Made by a program: the position numbers and the translations under genes. Positions 38,101-48,638 of a DNA stretch of 64,000 nucleotides are shown piece after piece. Below the pieces are notes generated by a model. It saw only the letters and a list, made by a program, of their open reading frames with translations. It did not search any database and was not told where the DNA came from. Origin of the DNA: Lysobacter_L cavernae (GTDB lineage: Bacteria > Pseudomonadota > Gammaproteobacteria > Xanthomonadales > Xanthomonadaceae); assembly GCF_042648505.1 (NCBI RefSeq), contig NZ_JBHRXK010000002.1:186001-250000 (forward strand). The letters run 5' to 3'. How positions within the stretch are numbered: position 1 is the first letter of the stretch; each line of letters begins with the position of its first letter.

Positions 38101-38299
38101 GCGTATCGCGGCCCCTTGGCCGCGCCTCGTGTGGGGACGGGGATTAGAGCCCGGATTCTAGCAGGGCCATCCAACCGCAACCCGGGTCGAGTGCGTACGA
38201 CCAAAGATGCAGGGCCGCTTAGTGCCGCCCTACGTTGGCGCATGGTGAGGCGCGCGGTGCCGGCGCCGCATGATGGCGGACAACGTGAGCGCGCTGCGG

Positions 38300-38605
38300 C
38301 TACTTCTGCGGCGGCGCGGCGGCGGCCGGCGGTCGCGGTGCCGCCGCCTGCGAGGCGCGGATGATCGCCTGCTGGAAAGCGATCATTTCCTCGCGCGTGG
38401 CCTTGCCGTCGTGGTTGGCATCCATGCGTTCGAACACCTGGCGCGCAGCCGCGGCGTGCTCGTCAGCGGTCACGGCACCGTCGTTGTTGAGGTCCATCGG
38501 CAGGCGCTGGGCAGCGGCGGGCGGCGGCGACTGCTGGGCCAACGCAGTGCTGCTTGCAGCGGCGACAATGGCCCAGATGAACAGCGAACGGACTGTGGTT
38601 TTCAT
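38300..38605 (-). CDS. small exported EF-hand protein
   Basis: A 101-residue protein with a signal peptide (cleavage near STALAQ, residue 23) and two EF-hand calcium loops: DLNNDGAVTADE (about 38-49) and DANHDGKATREE (about 62-73). A Pro/Ala-rich tail follows. Small periplasmic two-EF-hand proteins are common in xanthomonads; their role is unknown. The start codon ATG at 38605 overlaps that of the first possible start of the divergent TonB receptor, which argues for a later receptor start. Confidence 0.85.
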   Translation of the reverse strand: MKTTVRSLFIWAIVAAASSTALAQQSPPPAAAQRLPMDLNNDGAVTADEHAAAARQVFERMDANHDGKATREEMIAFQQAIIRASQAAAPRPPAAAAPPQK

Positions 38606-40835
38606 GATCGATTCCTCTCCAGGCGACGCCGGTGCCACGCTCCCTGCCCGCCCCGGCGCGAACCGGGGGGCGCGGTGGTTGTTACGGCGCCGGTCGCGGC
38701 GAGCGGCCACACTCGGCCACTGGGCGGACGTGGCGCCGATCGCGCTGGCCATCGCGCTGGCGCCGACCGGGCTGCACGCGCAGACGCGCGCCGAGACCGC
38801 GGCGGCGACCCTGGACACGGTGGAGGTGCTCGGCGGACGCCGTGCGCTGGCCGATTTTCCCGGCGCGGTGACCGTGCTCGACGGCGCCACGCTGCGCGCC
38901 GGCCAGCGCCAGGTCTCGTTGTCCGAAGCGCTGGTGCGGGCACCGGGCATCACCGTGCTGGACCGGCAGAACTACGCGCAGGACCTGCAGATCCAGAGCC
39001 GCGGCTTCGGCGCGCGCTCCACTTTCGGCATCCGCGGCATCAAGCTGGTCGTCGACGGCATCCCGTCGTCGGCACTGGACGGCCAGGGCCAGGCGGCGGG
39101 TTTTCCGCTCGGCGCGCTCGACCGCATCGAGGTGCTGCGCGGGCCGCTGGCGCTGCAGTACGGCAACGCCGCCGGCGGCACGATCGTCGGCCACATCGCG
39201 CTTGACGGCGAACCCGGCGCCGGCGTCGACGGCTGGGTCGGCGAGCACGACAGCCACCGCCTCGCGGCCGGACTCGCCGGCGGCAGCACGGACGATGCGT
39301 GGCGCTGGCGGGTGCTCGGCAGCCACTTCGCCAGCGCCGGCGAGCGCCCGCACAGTGCCGCCGAACGCGCGCAACTGGACGCGGTCGCGCAATGGTCGCC
39401 GACCGCCGATCGCCGCCTGCGACTGGTGCTGGGCGGGTTGTCGCAACCGGACACCGACGACCCGCTCGGGCTGACCCGCGCGCAATGGCAGCGCGAGCCG
39501 CACGGCACTGACCCGGCGGCGCTGCTGTTCGACACGCGCAAACGCATCGACAACCGCCAGCTCGGACTGCGCTGGGAGGACGCGTATGCACCCGGCCGCG
39601 AGCTCTGGCTGGGCGGCTACGGCATCCGTCGCGACGTGGTGCAGTACCTGGCGCTGCCGGTCGTGGCACAGCGCGCGCCGAGCAGCGCCGGCGGCGTGAT
39701 CGACCTGGGCCGTCGCTCGGCCGGACTCGACCTGGGCCACCGCTGGAGCGGCACGCACGGCGCGCTCGCGATCGGCGTGGAAGCCGGGCAACTGGACGAG
39801 GCGCGGCGTGGTTACGAGAACTTCGTCGCCGATGCCGACGGCGTGCAACTGGGCGTGCGCGGTCGCCTGCGCCGCGACGAGGACAACCGCATCCGCAGCC
39901 GCGAGGCCTACGTGATCGGCGACGTGCGACCGGCCGAGCACTGGAACCTGCTCGGCGCGGTGCGCCATTCGCGCCTGGCGTTCGCCTCCGACGACCACTA
40001 CCAGGCGCCGGGCAACGGCGACGACAGCGGCCGCCTGGACTACGACGAGACAGCGGCGTCGCTGGGCGTGGCGCGCGCGTTCACGCAGGGCGAAGTGTTC
40101 GCCAGCCTCGGCCGCGGCTTCGAGACGCCGACGGTGACCGAGCTGGCCTACCGCCCCGACGGCGGCGCCGGTTTCAACCGCGATCTGCAGCCGGCGCGGT
40201 TCGACTCGGCCGAGGTCGGTGCGCGCTGGCGTTTCGCATCGACCAACGCCAACGTCGCGGCGTACCGCATCGACGGCAGCGATGAGATCGTGCCGGCCGA
40301 CAGCCGTGGCGGCCGCGCCAGCTTCGCCAACGCCGGACGCACCCGTCGCGAGGGTATCGAGGCCGGACTCGACGCACGGCTCGGTGCACAGTGGAGCTAC
40401 GCGCTGACGCTGAACTGGTTGCGCGCGACCTTCCGCGAGGACTTCAGCTACCGCGTGGTCAGCGGCGGCAGCGAGCAACTGCGCCAGGTCGCGGCCGGCA
40501 ACCGCATCCCCGGCATTCCGCGTGCCGACGGTTATGCCGAACTGGCCTGGAGCAGTGCCGACACGCACACGCTGATTGCCCTGGAGGCCCGCGCCAGCGA
40601 CCGCATTGCCACCGACGACCGCAACAGCGATGCCGCGCCCGGCTACGCGCGCTTCGCGCTGCGCCTGCAATGGCGAGCGCGCAGCCCGGGCTGGCACGGC
40701 TTCGTGCGCATCGACAACCTGTTCGACCGCGATTACGTCGGCTCGGTGATCGTCAACGAGGGCAACGAGCGCTATTTCGAGCCGGGCGCCGGGCGGGCAT
40801 TCACCGTGGGGCTGGGCTGGACGACAGGCAGTTGA
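38604..40835 (+). CDS. TonB-dependent outer-membrane receptor
   Basis: Outer-membrane beta-barrel transporter of up to 743 residues. The plug domain has ADFPGAVTVLDGATL, then SLSEALVRAPGITVLDRQNYAQ, QIQSRGFGARSTFGIRGIKL and IEVLRGPLALQYGNAAGG, typical of siderophore or metal receptors. The C-terminus DNLFDRDYVGSVI ... AFTVGLGWTT closes the barrel. The signal sequence (PIALAIALAPTGLHAQ) lies about 45 residues in, so the true start may be TTG 38679 (after GGGGGG) or GTG 38730. The ligand is unknown; no other uptake genes are near. Confidence 0.9.
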   Translation: MIDSSPGDAGATLPARPGANRGARWLLRRRSRRAATLGHWADVAPIALAIALAPTGLHAQTRAETAAATLDTVEVLGGRRALADFPGAVTVLDGATLRAGQRQVSLSEALVRAPGITVLDRQNYAQDLQIQSRGFGARSTFGIRGIKLVVDGIPSSALDGQGQAAGFPLGALDRIEVLRGPLALQYGNAAGGTIVGHIALDGEPGAGVDGWVGEHDSHRLAAGLAGGSTDDAWRWRVLGSHFASAGERPHSAAERAQLDAVAQWSPTADRRLRLVLGGLSQPDTDDPLGLTRAQWQREPHGTDPAALLFDTRKRIDNRQLGLRWEDAYAPGRELWLGGYGIRRDVVQYLALPVVAQRAPSSAGGVIDLGRRSAGLDLGHRWSGTHGALAIGVEAGQLDEARRGYENFVADADGVQLGVRGRLRRDEDNRIRSREAYVIGDVRPAEHWNLLGAVRHSRLAFASDDHYQAPGNGDDSGRLDYDETAASLGVARAFTQGEVFASLGRGFETPTVTELAYRPDGGAGFNRDLQPARFDSAEVGARWRFASTNANVAAYRIDGSDEIVPADSRGGRASFANAGRTRREGIEAGLDARLGAQWSYALTLNWLRATFREDFSYRVVSGGSEQLRQVAAGNRIPGIPRADGYAELAWSSADTHTLIALEARASDRIATDDRNSDAAPGYARFALRLQWRARSPGWHGFVRIDNLFDRDYVGSVIVNEGNERYFEPGAGRAFTVGLGWTTGS

Positions 40836-40837
40836 GG

Positions 40838-41596
40838 CTACGGGTGCGCCGACTGCACCGCCCGGCGTGACGCGCGGCGCGCGCCGGGCACCAGCATCGG
40901 CACATCGCGGCGGTACTGCGCGTACTCGGGCAACGTGTCGAGCAGGTCACGCTCTTCCAGGCGGATCGCGATGAGGATGTAGGCGGTGGTCATCACGGCA
41001 AACAGCAGGTGGGTGACGGTCATCGTCGGCGTCGCCCAGAAAGCGAAGAACCAGCCGACGTAGAGCGGATGCCGGACCAGCCGGTACGGGCCGGGTGTCT
41101 TGAACCCCAGCGACCGATACGGACGACCGCGGAACTGCAGCCACACCTGGCGCAGGCCGAACAGGTCGAAGTGATTGATCAGGAACGTCGACACCAGCAC
41201 CAGGGCCCAGCCGAATGCGAAGGCAGCGTACAGCGCCACGCGCGCGATCTCGTTCTCCACGTTCCACACCACGCCGCCGATGGGACGCCACTGCCAGAAC
41301 AACACGATCAGGGCCAGGCTCGACAGCAACGTGTAGGTGCTGCGCTCGGCGCTTTCGGGAATCACGCGCGTCCATGCACGCTTGAACGCGGGCCGCGCCA
41401 TCACGCTGTGTTGCAGGGCAAACACCGACAGCAGCGCCAGGTCGATGGCCAGCGCCAGGCCCAGGCTGGAGTCGCGCGTCGAATCCATCGCCTTGGGCAC
41501 CCACAGGTTGCCGACGAAACCGATGGCGTAGAGGAACGTGGCGAAGAACACCAGGTAGCACGCCACGCCGTAGAGCAGGATCAGGGTACGTTTCAT
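40838..41596 (-). CDS. mddA: methanethiol S-methyltransferase
   Basis: A 252-residue membrane protein of the NnrU / isoprenylcysteine-methyltransferase fold, with about six helices. It begins MKRTLILLYGVACYLVFFAT and has the methyl-donor motif GPYRLVRHPLYVGWFFAFWA near residue 175. The sequence closely follows MddA, which methylates methanethiol with SAM to give dimethyl sulfide. The frame is open to 41719, but the family begins at 41596. It ends 2 bases from the stop of the TonB receptor gene and is divergent from the hydrolase-LuxR gene. Confidence 0.85.
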   Translation of the reverse strand: MKRTLILLYGVACYLVFFATFLYAIGFVGNLWVPKAMDSTRDSSLGLALAIDLALLSVFALQHSVMARPAFKRAWTRVIPESAERSTYTLLSSLALIVLFWQWRPIGGVVWNVENEIARVALYAAFAFGWALVLVSTFLINHFDLFGLRQVWLQFRGRPYRSLGFKTPGPYRLVRHPLYVGWFFAFWATPTMTVTHLLFAVMTTAYILIAIRLEERDLLDTLPEYAQYRRDVPMLVPGARRASRRAVQSAHP

Positions 41597-41783
41597 CGCA
41601 GCCTCGATGCGCCGGAGCGCGTCGGGGGACACGCGGCCGGCCGTTGGGAAGGTGCGGCAGCATCGCCCGCACCCATGGGTCGAAACAGGGGAACGATGTC
41701 CCGGCACGCGCCACGGCATGCCGCTACCAGGTGAGGTTTGTCCCGTCTAGACTGCGGCCGGGTGCAGACAGGGTTCCTCCGCG

Positions 41784-42836
41784 ATGAGGCAGTCGATCCG
41801 TTACCTCACCACCGGCGATGGCACGCGACTTGCCTGGGCATCGATGGGCTCGGGCATGCCCCTGGTCAAGGCCGCCAACTGGCTGAGCCATCTCGAATAC
41901 GACGTGGAAAGCTCGATCTGGCGCCACTGGGTGCGCTTCTTCGGCGAGCACTTCCGCTTCATCCGCTACGATGAGCGCGGTTGCGGCATGACCGGCGGCG
42001 ATGCACGCGGCCTGTCGCTCGATCACTGGCTGGCGGATCTGGAAGCGGTGATCGACGCAGCGGACCTCGATCGACCGTTCGCGCTGATGGGCATCTCACA
42101 GGGTGCGGCGGCGTGCGTGGCGTACGCGATCAAGCATCCGCACCGCGTCTCGCACCTGCTGCTGTACGGCGGCTACGCGCGCGGTGCGTACGAACGCGAC
42201 GATGCCGAGGCCGCGCGCATGTACCATGCCATCGTCGACATCGCGCGCGGCGGCTGGGCCGACCAGAACCCGGTGTTCCGGCAACTGTTCACCGCGCGTT
42301 TCATTCCCGACGCCACCGAAGCGCAAGTGCACTGGTTCAACGAACTGGCGCGCACCACCACGACGGCGGAAGCGGCCGGCGCGCTGCTGGAGTCGCGCGC
42401 GCGCGTCAACGTCACCGCACTGCTCGGCCAGGTCGCCACGCCGACGCTGGTGCTGCACGCCCGCCAGGACGGCGTGGTGCCACTGCAGGAGGGTCGCCTG
42501 CTCGCCGCGGGGATACCCGATTCGCGCTTCGTCGAGCTCGAATCGCGCAATCACGTGCTGCTGGAAAACGAGCCGGCCTGGAGCCGATTCTGCGAGGAGA
42601 CGCTGCAGTTCCTGTGCAAGGGCCAGGAGAAACCGGCGCTGTCCACGCTGACCGAGCGCGAGCGCGAGATCGTCGCCGGACTGGTGGCGGGCCACACGAA
42701 TTCCGAGATCGCCGCGACGCTGTTCATCAGCGACAAGACGGTGCGCAATGCCCTCACCCGCATCTTCGGCAAGCTGGGCGTGCGGTCGCGCATGCAGGCC
42801 ATGGCGCTGCTGCGCGACGATGCGACAACGCGCTGA
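41784..42836 (+). CDS. LuxR-type regulator with N-terminal alpha/beta-hydrolase domain
   Basis: A 350-residue fusion. Residues about 1-275 are an alpha/beta hydrolase with the nucleophile elbow GISQGAAA (Ser105), an aspartate in LHARQDGVVP and a histidine in SRNHVLL, so the catalytic triad looks intact. Residues about 285-345 are a LuxR helix-turn-helix (LTEREREIVAGLVAGHTNSE ... DKTVRNALTRIFGKL). The hydrolase part may sense or process a small ligand. It is divergent from mddA and the natural candidate regulator of it, an inference from position only. Confidence 0.9.
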   Translation: MRQSIRYLTTGDGTRLAWASMGSGMPLVKAANWLSHLEYDVESSIWRHWVRFFGEHFRFIRYDERGCGMTGGDARGLSLDHWLADLEAVIDAADLDRPFALMGISQGAAACVAYAIKHPHRVSHLLLYGGYARGAYERDDAEAARMYHAIVDIARGGWADQNPVFRQLFTARFIPDATEAQVHWFNELARTTTTAEAAGALLESRARVNVTALLGQVATPTLVLHARQDGVVPLQEGRLLAAGIPDSRFVELESRNHVLLENEPAWSRFCEETLQFLCKGQEKPALSTLTEREREIVAGLVAGHTNSEIAATLFISDKTVRNALTRIFGKLGVRSRMQAMALLRDDATTR

Positions 42837-42852
42837 GGACTGAAGCGTCCAG

Positions 42853-42981
42853 GTTGGCATCACAAACCTGTTCGACCGCGACTGCGCCGGCTCGGTCATC
42901 GCCAACGACAACAACGTGCGCTATTTCGATCCCGACGCCGGCCGCATCGTGACGCTTGGCCTGGATCGGGCACCGCACTGA
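42853..42981 (+). pseudogene. relic of a TonB-dependent receptor C-terminus
   Basis: A 42-codon remnant ending in TGA reads VGITNLFDRDCAGSVIAN then DNNVRYFDPDAGR. It aligns without gaps to the C-terminus of the receptor at 38604-40835 (DNLFDRDYVGSVIVNEGNER ...), with more than half the residues identical. It starts just after the hydrolase-LuxR gene with no start codon or ribosome-binding site. It is best explained as the leftover end of a duplicated receptor gene. Confidence 0.85.
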
Positions 42982-43081
42982 CCGACCGCCACTTTCTGTG
43001 ACGGCCAACGCAGCTTGCCGACGCCACGCCTCGCCCCATTCACCTCACCGATTCCCTGCGTATGATCGGGACAGGGGATTG

Positions 43082-45064
43082 ATGCAAGGCTCACTCGCGA
43101 TGTCCACCGGACTTCAAGCACTGCCGCTCGGCCGGATCGACAGCGTGCGCTGGCGCGACAGCCTGCGCTTGCGGATCGCACTGTGGTCGGGCCTGGTCGG
43201 GGTGCTGCTGGTGGGCCTGATGATCGGCGGCGTGGCCTGGTACCTGCGCGGGCAGATCGACCGCGACGCGCACCTGGACACGATGGCCAATGCCCTGCAG
43301 GCCGCCGAGCAATTGGATGCAACGATGCGTGCGGTGACGGTGAGCACCGACGGGGTGTCGGACCTGGCCGCCAACTCGGGACTGGATCCGGCGGCGCTGA
43401 CGGCAACGCTGCGCTCGCTGGTCAAGGCCACGCCCGGCTGCGCCGGCGGGCTGCTGGCATTGGAGCCGACCGCGCCGGGCGGTACGCCTTTCGCGCGCTA
43501 CGTGCAGGTCGACGGTGTCGACCGCGACTTCGTGGCCGAGGGCTACGGCTACCGCAGCAAGCCGTGGTACGCCCGCACGCTGGACACGTCCGCGGGCTGG
43601 TGGTCGGAGCCGTATTTCAGCGAGACTGCCGGCAACCGCTGGATGGTGACTTACAACAAGCCGCTGCGCCCGACCGGCAACCGCAGCCGCGCCGGCGGAA
43701 TGGTCAGCCTGGACCTGCCGCTGAGCGCGTTGACCGACCACCTGCAGACCCTGGCCCACCTGCCCGACTGGCGCGTCAGCCTGGTCGCCCCCGGCGGCAC
43801 GCTGGCGCTCAATCCGGACGTGACGGTGAGCCGTGGGCTGTCCCTGGACCGCTTCATCCAGCAGTCCGGCCGCCACGACCTGCTGCCGGCGGCGCAAGCG
43901 GTGCACGAGCAGCGCCACCTGCAGCTGGTGCACATCGACGCACTGAACGGCGAAAAGCGCTTCACCGTGGTCGAGCCGGTCGGCGACACCGGCTGGAGCG
44001 TGCTGGTGGCACAGTCCTACTCGCTGATCATCGCGCGTCTGAATCGCATGCTGATGGTGCTGGCGGCGACCGGCCTGCTGCTGGCCGGGCTGTGCATGCT
44101 GCTGATGCGGCGCCTCGCCGGCCGCATAGGCCAGCCGGTACAGCAGTTGGCGACATCGGCCACGCGCCTGGCCCAGGCCAACTACGAGACCCCGGTACCG
44201 CATACCGCACGCCTTGACGAGGTCGGCCTGCTGGCACGCGCCTTCGATCGCGCGCGCGGCTCGATCCGCACACAGCTGAGCGAGATCGAACACCTGGCGC
44301 GCAACCGGCAGAAGCTGGAGAGCGAGCTGTCGATCGCGCGCGACATCCAGTTGGCGATGCTGCCGGCGGCGCCGGAGGTGCGGATCGACGGCCACCGCCT
44401 GCAAGCGCATGCACAGCTGGAGCCGGCCAAGGCGGTCGGTGGCGATTTCTACACGTTCTTCGTTCGCGAAGGCCGCGCGTTGTGGTTCGCGATCGGCGAC
44501 GTCTCTGACAAGGGCGTGCCGGCGGCACTGTTCATGGCACGGGCGATGACCGTGCTGGAGGTCGCCACCGGCCTGGGCGGCGCCCCGGACCGGGCGTTGC
44601 GCATGGCGGCCACGCGCCTGATCGAAGGCAACGACACCTGCATGTTCGCCACCGTGCTGTGCGGCGTGGTGGATGCCGGCAGCGGTGAACTGGCCTTGGC
44701 CAGCGCCGGCCACGAAGCACCGGTGCTGCTGCACGCCGACGGCCGTCGCGAACTGATCGAGGTGCCGACGGCACCGCCGCTGGGCGTGGAGATTGCCGAC
44801 CACTACCCGGTGTGGCGCGGCCGCCTGCAACCCGGCGACGCCCTGGTCGCGTACACCGACGGCATCAGCGAAGCGCTGAACTGCGACCAGCAGGCCTTCG
44901 GCAACGAGCGCATGCTGGTCGCCTTGCCGGCCGCTGCGGACGCGCGCGGCCTGTGCGAGGCGTTGGTGGCCGCCGCCCACGAGTTCGCCGACGGCGCGAC
45001 GCAATCGGACGACATCACGGTGCTGGCATTACGCTACGACCCGACCGACCGAGGCGACAGCTGA
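43082..45064 (+). CDS. membrane SpoIIE-type serine phosphatase with dCACHE-like sensor and HAMP
   Basis: A 660-residue RsbU-like sensor phosphatase. Helix 1 (about 30-52) and helix 2 (about 320-345) enclose a periplasmic cache-type domain containing YGYRSKPWYARTLD and WWSEPYFSE. A HAMP segment (about 350-400) is followed by a PP2C/SpoIIE domain with AVGGDFYTFF, IGDVSDKGVPAALFMA and YTDGISEA. It should dephosphorylate an anti-anti-sigma STAS protein on stress. The ATG at 43082 follows GGGG; 43100 is an alternative. It overlaps the kinase gene by 1 base (TGATG). Confidence 0.92.
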   Translation: MQGSLAMSTGLQALPLGRIDSVRWRDSLRLRIALWSGLVGVLLVGLMIGGVAWYLRGQIDRDAHLDTMANALQAAEQLDATMRAVTVSTDGVSDLAANSGLDPAALTATLRSLVKATPGCAGGLLALEPTAPGGTPFARYVQVDGVDRDFVAEGYGYRSKPWYARTLDTSAGWWSEPYFSETAGNRWMVTYNKPLRPTGNRSRAGGMVSLDLPLSALTDHLQTLAHLPDWRVSLVAPGGTLALNPDVTVSRGLSLDRFIQQSGRHDLLPAAQAVHEQRHLQLVHIDALNGEKRFTVVEPVGDTGWSVLVAQSYSLIIARLNRMLMVLAATGLLLAGLCMLLMRRLAGRIGQPVQQLATSATRLAQANYETPVPHTARLDEVGLLARAFDRARGSIRTQLSEIEHLARNRQKLESELSIARDIQLAMLPAAPEVRIDGHRLQAHAQLEPAKAVGGDFYTFFVREGRALWFAIGDVSDKGVPAALFMARAMTVLEVATGLGGAPDRALRMAATRLIEGNDTCMFATVLCGVVDAGSGELALASAGHEAPVLLHADGRRELIEVPTAPPLGVEIADHYPVWRGRLQPGDALVAYTDGISEALNCDQQAFGNERMLVALPAAADARGLCEALVAAAHEFADGATQSDDITVLALRYDPTDRGDS

Positions 45065-45495
45065 TGCGGTTTCACCTGGAGATCCCGTGCGAACGTGCGC
45101 ACCTGGCTTCACTGCTGAGCGCGATCGACCAGGCCCTGCACGCACACGCGGTGACGGGCGCGTTGCGCGAGGATCTGCATCTGATCGCGGAAGAGGTGGC
45201 CTGCAACGCGATCGACCATGGCGACAGTGGCGGCGAACGCGCTGCGTCGCGTCACCTTGTCGTCGGCATCACCCGCGATGACGACGACCTGCATGTCGAG
45301 TTCCGCGACAACGGCCGCCCGTTCGACCCGCTGGCGCAGGAAGCACCGGACCTGGACGCGCATATTCTGGAGCGCCCGATCGGCGGCCTCGGCGTGCACC
45401 TGGTGCGCGAACTCGCACACAGCATCCGTTACCGACGCGAGGGACCGTACAACGTACTGCACGTGGTGCTGCGCACCGCCGATCGCTCCCGCTGA
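45064..45495 (+). CDS. anti-sigma serine kinase (RsbW/SpoIIAB-like ATPase)
   Basis: A 143-residue GHKL ATPase. The N-box is EDLHLIAEEVACNAIDHG (about residues 39-56), the G1 box is FRDNGRPFDP (about 81-90) and the G2 box is PIGGLGVHLVREL (about 107-119). As the kinase of a partner-switching module it would bind and phosphorylate the STAS partner or hold a sigma factor. It overlaps the upstream phosphatase gene by 1 base and is followed by the STAS gene after 29 bases. Confidence 0.92.
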   Translation: MRFHLEIPCERAHLASLLSAIDQALHAHAVTGALREDLHLIAEEVACNAIDHGDSGGERAASRHLVVGITRDDDDLHVEFRDNGRPFDPLAQEAPDLDAHILERPIGGLGVHLVRELAHSIRYRREGPYNVLHVVLRTADRSR

Positions 45496-45524
45496 CCCTC
45501 CGCCCCTCCACCGGTGAAATCCAC

Positions 45525-45914
45525 ATGGAACTGCTGATCCGCATCGACCCTCCGAACAACGGCTCGCAACGCATCGCGCTGGAAGGGCGCCTGGACACCC
45601 ACAGCTACGCCGAGCTGGACCGCCAGCTGCAACCGTTGCTGGGTCCGGGCACCCATTCGCTGGTGCTGGACCTGGGCGAACTGGAGTACATCAGCTCGGC
45701 CGGCATCCGCTCGATCTTCAAGGCGCGCAAGGCGCTGGCCGCTCATGCCGGCAAGGTGCTGGTGTTGAATCCGCAGCCGCAGATCCAGAAGGTGTTCGAC
45801 GTGGTGAAAGCGGTGCCGATGAGCGAGATCTTCACTTCGGCCGAGGAAGCGGACGCCTATCTGGACGCGATGCAACGCAAAGTGCTGCGGGGAGATGAGA
45901 AAGACGACGCCTGA
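45525..45914 (+). CDS. STAS domain anti-anti-sigma factor
   Basis: A 129-residue STAS protein (RsbV/SpoIIAA-like) and the third gene of the partner-switching operon. The phosphoacceptor region LDLGELEYISSAGIRSIF (about residues 47-64) has a serine pair in the usual place. The preceding gene encodes the likely kinase and the first the phosphatase. No sigma factor or other output gene lies in the operon or nearby in the window, so the target is unknown. Confidence 0.93.
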   Translation: MELLIRIDPPNNGSQRIALEGRLDTHSYAELDRQLQPLLGPGTHSLVLDLGELEYISSAGIRSIFKARKALAAHAGKVLVLNPQPQIQKVFDVVKAVPMSEIFTSAEEADAYLDAMQRKVLRGDEKDDA

Positions 45915-46037
45915 CCGTCATCCCCGCGAAAAAGAACGACGGCAACCTGACTGACTCGCGCGCGAACGCTCGAGCACTGCGCGCCCGGGCGGCTGCGGGT
46001 TGGGGACAGGGCGCACTGACTAAATCAGCGCCGCCTC

Positions 46038-46169
46038 AAGGCAACGCTGAATGAGTGTCGTCAATCCCGCGAAGGCGGGATCCAGCGCGTTCAAGCCGCT
46101 GAAAGATCAAGTCCCTGGATTCCCGCCTTCGCGGGAATGACGAGCGGAAGCGACTTGATCGGCATTGCC

Positions 46170-46171
<2 letters not shown>
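46038..46171. repeat. MITE-like palindromic element, copy C
   Basis: A 134-bp copy with ends AAGGCAAC ... ATTGCCTT and arms ATCCCGCGAAGGCGGGAT and GATTCCCGCCTTCGCGGGAA. It matches copy A in both ends and arms but not in the centre (GCGCGTTCAAGCCGCTGAAAG instead of ATGGACGTTAAATCC). It ends exactly at the stop region of maeB. Confidence 0.83.
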
Positions 46172-48470
<2,299 letters not shown>

Positions 48471-48638
48471 CAGGACGGAAACCACGGGCGGGCCGCCGAT
48501 TCTAGCCGCTTTCCCGCGGCGGCCGAGGACGGTGTGGTATGGCCATGCACGTCGCCTTGGCAAACGGGCAATCCCGCCACCTTGCCGATGCTGGCGTCAT
48601 CGCGCGTCTCGGCCGATGACCACGCTACCGGCGCCGCG

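Noticed and set aside
43091..45004. A 637-codon frame antisense to the SpoIIE phosphatase gene
   Set aside because: Shadow frame of Arg-, Gln- and Val-rich sequence, no family match, fully overlaps the recognised operon.
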